From assembly GCA_903932695.1 (NCBI GenBank), contig CAIZGZ010000068.1:1-12589 (forward strand): a DNA stretch of 12,589 bases, written 5' to 3'. The notes under the pieces are model-generated. The model saw only the letters and a list, made by a program, of their open reading frames with translations. It was not told the DNA's origin and searched no databases. A program made the position numbers and the translations under genes. Within the stretch, counting starts at the first letter, position 1, and the number at the start of each line of letters is the position of its first letter. This document shows positions 1 through 5,713 of this stretch, in pieces. Source of the stretch: an uncultured Actinomycetes bacterium (GTDB lineage: Bacteria; Actinomycetota; Actinomycetes; Nanopelagicales; Nanopelagicaceae).

Positions 1-72
1 CGAGCCGAGTGGAATGAATATCGCAAGCAGGTCTCGGCCTTCGAATTAGACCGGTATTTGCCCGTTCTATAA
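1..72 (+). CDS. glnA: Glutamine synthetase, C-terminal end only (partial, 5' end outside window)
   Basis: Frame 1 is open from the first base and ends with TAA at 70-72, giving 23 residues that finish ...FELDRYLPVL. Actinobacterial type I glutamine synthetases end in this manner (a W-x-E-Y/F-x-x-Q-V-x-x-F/W-E-L-x-R-Y-L tail), and here W4, E6, Y7, Q10, V11, F14-E15-L16 and R18-Y19-L20 fit. The enzyme makes glutamine from glutamate, ammonia and ATP in the cytoplasm. Only the tail is visible, so catalytic residues, the adenylylation site and the paralogue (GlnA1-, GlnA2- or GlnA4-like) cannot be judged. The leuA leader promoter begins inside its last codons. Confidence 0.7.
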   Translation, partial: RAEWNEYRKQVSAFELDRYLPVL

Positions 73-86
73 GCCAGTTGTACGCT
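58..86 (+). promoter_or_regulatory. Promoter of the leuA leader transcript (leaderless type)
   Basis: A -35-like TTGCCC at 58-63 (four of six bases of TTGACA) is followed by 17 bases and a -10 TACGCT at 81-86. Six bases further on is ATG at 93, so transcription should begin at or next to that ATG. The -35 lies inside the last codons of the glutamine synthetase gene. This is the only one of the TANNNT promoters in the window for which I see a passable -35. A second possible -10, TATAAG at 68-73, would give a start near 80 and a short leader before ATG 87. Confidence 0.55.
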
Positions 87-92
87 ATGAGT

Positions 93-140
93 ATGAAATT
101 GCGCAGCCTCCTCCTTCGCTGCCGCGACGGGGCCAACTAA
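93..140 (+). CDS. leuA leader peptide, 15 residues, leucine-rich
   Basis: The frame reads MKLRSLLLRCRDGAN and stops with TAA at 138-140. Four of 15 residues are leucine: TTG at codon 3 and CTC-CTC-CTT as codons 6-8 (108-116). No Shine-Dalgarno sequence precedes it, but ATG 93 lies exactly six bases after a TANNNT -10 box, so a leaderless start fits. An in-frame ATG at 87 would add two residues (MS). The peptide probably has no function of its own. It would sense leucyl-tRNA supply: ribosome stalling on the triple-Leu run would alter folding of the RNA between it and leuA. Leu-rich leader peptides upstream of branched-chain biosynthesis genes are well known in bacteria; the role here is inferred from position and composition. 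Confidence 0.6.
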   Translation: MKLRSLLLRCRDGAN

Positions 141-192
141 CCGGTCCCCCTGTCGCGGGGTTTGGTGTTGCCGGTGAACAACCAAATCCGCG
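122..192 (+). promoter_or_regulatory. leuA leader RNA switch: two mutually exclusive helices plus possible pseudoknot
   Basis: Helix A pairs 122-132 with 148-158 (11 continuous pairs, one G-U), with two further pairs 133-134/143-144; its 5' arm lies in the last leader-peptide codons and its loop holds the stop codon. Helix B pairs 154-166 with 181-192 (12 pairs, one bulged G at 157) and cannot coexist with the base of A, since both need 154-158. In addition ACCGG in the loop of A (140-144) can pair with CCGGT at 171-175, which together with A is an H-type pseudoknot. The leuA Shine-Dalgarno sequence starts nine bases after B. Neither helix has a good T-run behind it (after A: GGTTTGGTGTTG), so translational control is at least as likely as transcription termination. 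As I recall, a conserved pseudoknot called the LEU element has been described upstream of actinobacterial leuA genes; this may be an instance. Confidence 0.55.
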
Positions 193-212
193 AATCAAGT
201 AAGGAGCAGTTC

Positions 213-1937
213 ATGTCTTTTCCCAAGCAACAACCATCACAGATGCCGGTAGCTCGCTACGCGCCTTTTATTCCGGTCGATCTCACAGATCGAACCTGGC
301 CAACAAAGCGAATCACGCATGCACCTCAGTGGTGCTCCGTCGATCTACGAGATGGAAATCAAGCACTGATTGATCCGATGGATCCACATCGCAAACTCAC
401 CATGTTCAACTTATTGGTGAAGATGGGATACAAGGAGATCGAGGTCGGCTTCCCATCTGCATCGCAGACAGATTTTGATTTTGTTCGCAAGATTATCGAT
501 GAAGATCTCATTCCAGATGATGTCATCATCCAGGTTTTGACCCAAGCACGTGAACCGCTGATCAAGCGCACCTTTGAGGCGATCGCAGGTTCCAAGCAGG
601 CGGTTGTTCACCTCTATAACTCAACATCCACATTGCAGCGTCGAGTCGTATTTGGTCAAGATAAGGATGGGATCAAAGCGATCGCAGTCGAAGGAGCAAA
701 GCTCTGTAAAGAGATGGCTGCAACAATTCCTGGCACCAAAGTATTTTTTGAGTATAGCCCTGAGTCATATACCGGGACTGAGCTGGAATATGCCAAAGAG
801 GTCTGCGATGCGGTGAACGATGTGTGGCAGCCAACTCCGGATCACAAGACAATTATTAATCTGCCCGCGACGGTCGAGATGGCATCTCCAAATGTTTATG
901 CAGACTCCATCGAATGGATGCATCGCCACTTGAAGTATCGCGATTCGATCGTTCTCTCGCTCCACCCACACAACGACCGCGGAACGGGTGTGGCCGCTGC
1001 GGAGCTGGCCTATCTCGCTGGCGCAGATCGCATCGAAGGAACGCTCTTTGGTAACGGAGAGCGCACCGGAAATGTTTGTTTGGTGACCCTTGGACTCAAT
1101 CTATTTAGCCACGGCATCGATCCACATATTGACTTCAGTAATATCGATGAAATTCGTCGCACCGTTGAATATTGCAATCAACTCCGTGTGCCAGAACGTC
1201 ATCCTTACGGCGGAGACTTGGTATTTACTGCATTTTCCGGCAGTCACCAAGATGCTATTAAAAAGGGCTTGGAACATATGGAGCGCGACGCTGCTGCGGC
1301 CGGCCGCACCATTGATCAACAGGAATGGGCGGTTCCATACCTACCGATCGACCCGAAAGATATCGGCCGCTCGTACGAGGCGGTAATCCGCGTTAACTCA
1401 CAATCCGGCAAGGGTGGGGTCGCGTACCTCATGAAGAATGAGCATCAGCTCGACCTTCCTCGTCGATTGCAGATTGAATTTTCTCAAGTGGTGCAGAGCG
1501 AGACGGATTCCCAAGGTGGCGAAGTAAGTCCAGCTCAACTCTGGACAATATTTGAGAACGAATACCTACCATCCGAACATGGCTCATGGGGTCGATTCAA
1601 GCTGGCCGGCCTCTCTCAAAGCTCTCATTTAGATGAAGATGTGAAGCTCTCGGTCGAGCTGCTAGATAACGGCAATCTGCAAGCTCTCGTTGGATCGGGT
1701 AATGGTCCAATCGCCGCCTTTGTAGATATTCTCAATAAATACTTGGATGACACTTCGGTGCGAGTCTTGGATTACTACGAGCATGCACTCTCGGCTGGTG
1801 GCGATGCTAAGGCCGCGGCCTATCTTGAGTGTGAAGTAGGGGATAAGACCTTCTGGGGTGTGGGAATTGATTCCAGCACGACCACCGCATCACTCAAAGC
1901 CGTAGTGTCGGCGGTAAATCGAGGCCTTCGCCGGTAA
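213..1937 (+). CDS. leuA: 2-isopropylmalate synthase (long, actinobacterial/fungal type)
   Basis: First committed enzyme of leucine biosynthesis: condenses acetyl-CoA with 2-oxoisovalerate to 2-isopropylmalate in the cytoplasm. The start is ATG 213, with AAGGAG at 201-206 six bases upstream; this gives 574 residues. An in-frame TTG at 162 would add 17 residues but lies within the leader RNA structure and is rejected. The N-terminal TIM-barrel shows DLRDGNQALIDPM from residue 44 (metal-binding Asp) and H251-P-H253-N-D-R with GNGERTGN at 280-287, the metal and substrate signatures. The middle has linker subdomains, and residues from about 430 form the C-terminal LeuA dimer domain that binds leucine for feedback inhibition (e.g. 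GSGNGPIAAF, SAGGDAKAAAYLEC). Length agrees with M. tuberculosis-type enzymes. It stands alone: leuB and leuCD are not in the window. Expression is probably controlled by the leader at 93-192. Confidence 0.96.
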   Translation: MSFPKQQPSQMPVARYAPFIPVDLTDRTWPTKRITHAPQWCSVDLRDGNQALIDPMDPHRKLTMFNLLVKMGYKEIEVGFPSASQTDFDFVRKIIDEDLIPDDVIIQVLTQAREPLIKRTFEAIAGSKQAVVHLYNSTSTLQRRVVFGQDKDGIKAIAVEGAKLCKEMAATIPGTKVFFEYSPESYTGTELEYAKEVCDAVNDVWQPTPDHKTIINLPATVEMASPNVYADSIEWMHRHLKYRDSIVLSLHPHNDRGTGVAAAELAYLAGADRIEGTLFGNGERTGNVCLVTLGLNLFSHGIDPHIDFSNIDEIRRTVEYCNQLRVPERHPYGGDLVFTAFSGSHQDAIKKGLEHMERDAAAAGRTIDQQEWAVPYLPIDPKDIGRSYEAVIRVNSQSGKGGVAYLMKNEHQLDLPRRLQIEFSQVVQSETDSQGGEVSPAQLWTIFENEYLPSEHGSWGRFKLAGLSQSSHLDEDVKLSVELLDNGNLQALVGSGNGPIAAFVDILNKYLDDTSVRVLDYYEHALSAGGDAKAAAYLECEVGDKTFWGVGIDSSTTTASLKAVVSAVNRGLRR

Positions 1938-1944
1938 AGGGCGA

Positions 1945-1950
1945 TACGGT
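1945..1950 (+). promoter_or_regulatory. -10 box (TACGGT) for a leaderless recO-uppS transcript
   Basis: TACGGT lies exactly six bases (GGGCTT) before the GTG start codon of recO, placing the transcription start at the GTG. No ribosome binding site is present. No recognisable -35 is found 16-18 bases upstream, which is common for this promoter class in actinobacteria. Confidence 0.5.
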
Positions 1951-1956
1951 GGGCTT

Positions 1957-2691
1957 GTGTCTGCTACCTACCGTGATCAAGCTGTCGTCCTTCGAACGCA
2001 GAAACTCGGAGAAGCCGACCGGATCATCACCCTGCTGACTCGCGAGCATGGCCGCATCAAGGCGGTCGCCAAAGGTGTCCGTCGTACCAAATCTCGATGG
2101 GGAGCTCGGCTCGAGCCAGCTTCACATGTTGACCTCCAGCTTTACTCGGGCCGGACTTTCGAGACCGTCACCCAAGCGGTCAGTATCGAGAATTTTGGCG
2201 ACACGCTCTCACTCGATTATCAACGTTGGACGGTTGCATCAGCGATTTTGGAGGCAGCTGAGAGATTTACTGCTCAAGAGCATGAGCCTTCGTTGCAGCA
2301 GTACCTGCTCTTAGTGGGTGCGCTCAAGGCGCTGGCGCATGAAACCTACGACGGTTCCTTAATTCTCGACGCGTATCTGCTCCGCTCACTCGCGGTAGCT
2401 GGATACGCACCATCACTCACCAACTGTTCGGTCTGTGATGCTCCAGGGCCACATCGCTTCTTCTCGTTAGTCGGTGGCGGAAGCGTCTGCACAACGTGCA
2501 AACCATCAGCCGCTCCGACACCTGCGCCAGAGACCCTCGAATTAATGCAACAACTCTTAAGCGGTGATTGGCCCGCCGCGAGTGCGAGCGAGCTGCGTTA
2601 CCGACGCGAAGCATCTGGATTGGTTGCGGCGTATCTGCAATGGCATTTAGAGCGAGGTTTACGAAGTCTGCCGTTAGTTGAGAGAATATAG
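1957..2691 (+). CDS. recO: DNA repair protein RecO
   Basis: RecO helps load RecA onto SSB-coated single-stranded DNA in the RecFOR recombinational repair pathway and can anneal strands. The 244 residues match the usual RecO length. The N-terminal OB-fold begins YRDQAVVLRTQKLGEADRI and continues with the basic stretch KGVRRTKSRWGARLEP (about 39-54) typical of the family. The C-terminal helical part carries a zinc-binding set C157-x2-C160 and C178-x2-C181. The start is GTG 1957, chosen because the family N-terminus begins there and a TANNNT box lies six bases upstream; no Shine-Dalgarno is present. uppS follows after two bases, so the two genes are cotranscribed and probably translationally coupled. 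recO next to uppS is a conserved actinobacterial arrangement. Confidence 0.95.
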   Translation: MSATYRDQAVVLRTQKLGEADRIITLLTREHGRIKAVAKGVRRTKSRWGARLEPASHVDLQLYSGRTFETVTQAVSIENFGDTLSLDYQRWTVASAILEAAERFTAQEHEPSLQQYLLLVGALKALAHETYDGSLILDAYLLRSLAVAGYAPSLTNCSVCDAPGPHRFFSLVGGGSVCTTCKPSAAPTPAPETLELMQQLLSGDWPAASASELRYRREASGLVAAYLQWHLERGLRSLPLVERI

Positions 2692-2693
2692 AG

Positions 2694-3431
2694 ATGAGTT
2701 CAACTCCGAAGCCGGCCAAACCGCCCAAAGTCAAGAGCGTGCCGAACCACATTGCGGTTGTCATGGATGGAAATGGACGCTGGGCGAAGGCGCGAGGTTT
2801 ACCTCGCACGGCCGGACATGAGGCTGGTGAGAAAGCACTTCTCGATGTTGTGCACGGTGCAATCGCAATCGGCGTAAAAGAGTTGAGCGCATACGCCTTC
2901 AGTACTGAAAATTGGCGACGCACCCCAGAAGAGGTGAAGTTTCTCCTCGGCTTTAACCGTGATGTATTGCGACGTCGCCGCGATGAGATGAATGATCTCG
3001 GGGTAAAGGTGCGATGGGTTGGTAAGCCTGGTCGACTCTGGAAATCAGTGATTGATGAGCTAGAAGAGGCCCAAGAGCTGACAAAGCGTAATTCTGTCAT
3101 GACCCTCAATATGTGTGTGAATTATGGCGGTCGAGCTGAAATAACTGATGCGATGAAGGCGATGGCGCACGATGTACGAAGTAAGAAGCTTGAGCCTTCA
3201 GCCATTACCGAAAAGACGATTGAAAAATATCTCTACAGCCCCAAGATGAGCGATGTCGATATGTTTCTGCGCACCTCGGGGGAGCAGCGAACCTCCAATT
3301 TTCTGCCGTGGCAATCGGTCTATGCCGAAATGGTCTTTATGGATGTGCTCTGGCCGGATGTCGACCGCACAACTCTCTGGCGAGCTATTGAGATTTATAA
3401 CGAGCGGGAGCGTAGGTTCGGCAAGGCATAA
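2694..3431 (+). CDS. uppS: Isoprenyl transferase (undecaprenyl/decaprenyl diphosphate synthase, cis-prenyltransferase)
   Basis: Cytoplasmic, membrane-associated enzyme that extends an allylic diphosphate with isopentenyl diphosphate units in cis to make the C50/C55 lipid carrier for peptidoglycan and other envelope polymers. The 245 residues are normal for the family. Conserved blocks are in order: M24-D25-G26-N27-G28-R29-W30 with the catalytic/Mg-binding Asp25, followed by R34 and H42; FSTENWRR at 69-76; and RTSGEQR at 193-199 followed by SNFLPWQSVYAE (E212). The chain length of the product, and whether it is the long-chain enzyme or a Z,E-farnesyl diphosphate synthase paralogue as in mycobacteria, cannot be read by eye. 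The ATG follows the recO stop after two bases with only a weak GAG upstream, which suggests translational coupling. Confidence 0.93.
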   Translation: MSSTPKPAKPPKVKSVPNHIAVVMDGNGRWAKARGLPRTAGHEAGEKALLDVVHGAIAIGVKELSAYAFSTENWRRTPEEVKFLLGFNRDVLRRRRDEMNDLGVKVRWVGKPGRLWKSVIDELEEAQELTKRNSVMTLNMCVNYGGRAEITDAMKAMAHDVRSKKLEPSAITEKTIEKYLYSPKMSDVDMFLRTSGEQRTSNFLPWQSVYAEMVFMDVLWPDVDRTTLWRAIEIYNERERRFGKA

Positions 3432-3470
3432 CCAGGCTGATCTCCGAGCCAACACTTCCGGGTAATCAAG

Positions 3471-3476
3471 TACGAT
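3471..3476 (+). promoter_or_regulatory. -10 box (TACGAT) for a leaderless ZIP transporter transcript
   Basis: TACGAT is followed by exactly six bases (TGGGCT) and then ATG 3483. There is no Shine-Dalgarno sequence. The box falls in the 51-base gap after uppS, so the transporter can be transcribed separately. I looked for an AT-rich Zur-type palindrome in this gap and did not see one. Confidence 0.5.
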
Positions 3477-3482
3477 TGGGCT

Positions 3483-4226
3483 ATGCATAACGCCCTTCTG
3501 CTCGCACTGATCACATCGGTTGCGACCGCTTTGGGTGGCGCATTAGCGCTTAAAGTTCGCGATCGCACCCATATTATTTTGGGGTTGGCTGCAGGCCTCA
3601 TGCTCGGATTGGTATTTTTCGATCTCATTCCCACCGTCTTTACGGAGAATGGTGCCTCCTTTGGCGGTGTACGAAGCGTCTCTCTCGCAATCGTGGTTGG
3701 ATTTTTACTCCTTCATCTCGTAGAACGCCTCTTTGCTACCCACGAGCCACATGAATCGCATTATGGTGATGCAGATGATCATCACCATAAACATTATGCC
3801 GGTTCACTCGCAGCACTGGCGATGGGTGGGCACGTCTTTGCGGATGGACTTGGCGTGGGTGCAGCGTTTCGAGTCAGCAGTTCGCTCGGGCTTGCAGTCT
3901 TCGCTGCGATCGTCGTTCACGCCTTTAGCGATGGACTCAACACCGTCACATTTCTCGTCAAAGAACATATGTGGACGAAGAAGGCGAGCGGTCTGCTCCT
4001 TGTAGATGCGCTTGGTCGAGTTGGCGGAGCGGCGGTTGGTTCCTATGTCGCCTTCGGTCACAATTGGATTGCGCTCTACCTCGCCCTCTTTGCCGGTTTT
4101 GTCATCTACATCGCAACCTCACATATCTTGCCTGAGGCACACTCGCGCCATCCCTCTAAATGGACTTTGGTGGCGACGATCGTGGGCGTCTTAGTGATGT
4201 GGGCGGTCGTGGCGGGCGGGGCTTAA
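3483..4226 (+). CDS. ZIP-family divalent metal transporter
   Basis: Polytopic inner-membrane protein, 247 residues, with about seven or eight hydrophobic segments (roughly 3-24, 30-50, 65-84, 107-128, 134-156, 168-190, 195-215, 226-245). The ZIP signatures are the two metal-binding helix motifs H117-x3-D121-G122 and H146-x3-D150-G151, with further acidic and polar candidates such as D47 and E218. Between the third and fourth segments is a histidine-rich loop (87-104, seven His plus acidic residues), typical of ZIP transporters and thought to bind metal. The family imports zinc, iron or manganese; zinc is the best guess from the neighbourhood, because in streptomycetes and mycobacteria zinc genes lie between uppS and glyS. 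The ATG is chosen from the leaderless promoter spacing. Metal specificity remains inferred. Confidence 0.85.
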   Translation: MHNALLLALITSVATALGGALALKVRDRTHIILGLAAGLMLGLVFFDLIPTVFTENGASFGGVRSVSLAIVVGFLLLHLVERLFATHEPHESHYGDADDHHHKHYAGSLAALAMGGHVFADGLGVGAAFRVSSSLGLAVFAAIVVHAFSDGLNTVTFLVKEHMWTKKASGLLLVDALGRVGGAAVGSYVAFGHNWIALYLALFAGFVIYIATSHILPEAHSRHPSKWTLVATIVGVLVMWAVVAGGA

Positions 4227-4241
4227 GCAAAGAGCTCGTAG

Positions 4242-4269
4242 TAAACTTGCCAACCTTGCGACCCGCAAG
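4242..4269 (+). promoter_or_regulatory. Candidate glyS promoter -10 (TAAACT) and 5'-end hairpin
   Basis: TAAACT at 4242-4247 fits TANNNT and would place the transcript start near 4254. Directly there begins a perfect 6-bp hairpin: CTTGCG (4255-4260), loop ACC, CGCAAG (4264-4269). A hairpin at the extreme 5' end of an mRNA can protect it from decay. The glyS leader would then be about 53 bases long and carry a normal Shine-Dalgarno. No convincing -35 is seen. Confidence 0.35.
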
Positions 4270-4306
4270 ATGAAAGCCGACAGCCAGCCGGACAGAGGAG
4301 ATTACT

Positions 4307-5686
4307 GTGGCCGCAGATAGACTCGAGACAATTGTTAGCCTCGCAAAGCGTCGAGGTTTTGTCTACCCATCATCAGAGATTTACGGCGGATTACGCGCCG
4401 CGTGGGATTACGGCCCATTGGGCGTAGAACTCAAGAACAATGTGAAGCGCCAGTGGTGGAAGAGCATGGTGCAAGGCCGTGAAGATGTCGTCGGTCTTGA
4501 CTCAAGTGTCATCCTCGCACGCGAAGTCTGGCAGGCATCCGGTCACGTAGAGACCTTCTCTGACCCACTTACTGAATGTACTGAGTGCCACAAGCGCTAC
4601 CGTGCCGACCATCTCGAAGAAGCATTTGAGGCCAAGCATGGTCGCCCAGCAACATCGATGGCTGAGATCGGTTGCCCTAATTGCGGCAATAAAGGAAAGT
4701 TCACAACACCGCGTCAATTCTCCGGATTGCTCAAGACATTTCTTGGTGCGGTAGAGGATGAGTCCGGACTTGCATATCTCCGCCCAGAGACTGCTCAAGG
4801 AATCTTTATCAACTTTGATAATGTGGCAACAACTTCACGAAAGAAGCCACCGTTCGGAATAGGCCAGATTGGAAAGTCTTTCCGCAACGAAATTACGCCA
4901 GGTAACTTCATCTTCCGTACTCGCGAATTTGAGCAGATGGAGATGGAGTACTTCGTCGTCCCTGGTACCGATGAAGAGTGGCATCAATATTGGATCGATA
5001 CCCGACTCGAGTGGTACAAAGATTTGGGTATCAATCCCGAGCGCTTGCGCCTCTTCGAGCATCCGAAAGAGAAGCTCTCTCATTACTCAAAGCGCACAGT
5101 TGATATCGAATATAAATTTGAATTCAATGGCACTGAGTGGGGCGAGCTCGAAGGTATCGCTTCGCGAACCGACTTTGATCTGAAGGCGCATAGCGCTGCT
5201 TCTGGAAAAGACCTCACGTGGTTTGACCAAGAGAAGAATGAGCGTTGGACACCATTTGTGATCGAACCAGCTGCTGGCGTAGATCGCTGCACCCTTACCT
5301 TCATGATGGATGCCTTTACCGAAGACGAAGCTCCAAATGCAAAGGGCGAGATGGAGAAGCGTGCTGTGATGAAGTTAGATCATCGCCTTGCACCGATTAA
5401 GGTTGCCGTTCTGCCGCTCTCACGTAATGCCGATCTTTCGCCAAAGGCGCGAGATCTCGCTGCGGAGTTGCGCAAGAATTGGTCGGTTGACTTTGATGAT
5501 GCTGGCGCAATTGGTCGCCGTTACCGCCGCCAAGACGAAGTGGGTACGCCATATTGCATCACCGTCGATTTTGAGACGCTCGATGACAATGCGGTGACGA
5601 TTCGTGATCGCGACACAATGGCGCAAGAACGTATTGGTCTAGATCAGGTGAGCGCTTGGCTCGCACCACGACTTCTTGGTTGCTAG
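4307..5686 (+). CDS. glyS: Glycyl-tRNA synthetase (single-chain, alpha2 class IIa type)
   Basis: Charges tRNA-Gly with glycine in the cytoplasm. The 459 residues match the dimeric single-subunit GlyRS, not the bacterial alpha/beta form. Signatures in order: FVYPSSEIYGG (18-28) and DYGPLGVELKNN (34-45); a putative zinc-binding pair C91-x2-C94 and C123-x2-C126; RPETAQGIFINF (159-170); motif 2 with the FRNE at 192-195 and RTREFEQMEMEYF (204-216); motif 3 region E320-P-A-A-G-V-D-R327; C-terminal anticodon-binding domain from about 362. The start is GTG 4307 with AGAGGAG at 4294-4300, six bases upstream. dusB follows after 27 bases. This gene starts by Shine-Dalgarno, unlike its leaderless neighbours. 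Confidence 0.96.
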   Translation: MAADRLETIVSLAKRRGFVYPSSEIYGGLRAAWDYGPLGVELKNNVKRQWWKSMVQGREDVVGLDSSVILAREVWQASGHVETFSDPLTECTECHKRYRADHLEEAFEAKHGRPATSMAEIGCPNCGNKGKFTTPRQFSGLLKTFLGAVEDESGLAYLRPETAQGIFINFDNVATTSRKKPPFGIGQIGKSFRNEITPGNFIFRTREFEQMEMEYFVVPGTDEEWHQYWIDTRLEWYKDLGINPERLRLFEHPKEKLSHYSKRTVDIEYKFEFNGTEWGELEGIASRTDFDLKAHSAASGKDLTWFDQEKNERWTPFVIEPAAGVDRCTLTFMMDAFTEDEAPNAKGEMEKRAVMKLDHRLAPIKVAVLPLSRNADLSPKARDLAAELRKNWSVDFDDAGAIGRRYRRQDEVGTPYCITVDFETLDDNAVTIRDRDTMAQERIGLDQVSAWLAPRLLGC

Positions 5687-5713
5687 TCTCGCTATCACGC
5701 TAGCTCCTTCACC

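Noticed and set aside
162..212. Upstream TTG start for leuA adding 17 residues
   Set aside because: ATG 213 has AAGGAG six bases upstream, while the TTG lies inside the leader helices and the added residues do not resemble LeuA.
1295..1308. 14-bp palindrome TGCGGCCGGCCGCA in leuA
   Set aside because: It falls in an alanine-rich coding stretch (AAAAGR) where GC-rich codons readily form palindromes; no regulatory context.
2792..2807. GCGAGGT-TT-ACCTCGC inverted repeat in uppS
   Set aside because: It encodes the conserved active-site neighbourhood (ARGLPRTAG), so protein constraint explains the bases, and the two-base loop is poor.
2417..3109. Long minus-strand open frame across recO and uppS (230 codons)
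   Set aside because: It is antisense to two clearly conserved genes, and its low-complexity Arg/Ser-rich translation has no domain signature.
5682..5704. GCTAG...CTAGC repeat upstream of dusB as a glyS terminator
   Set aside because: Only five pairs around a 13-base loop and no T-run.
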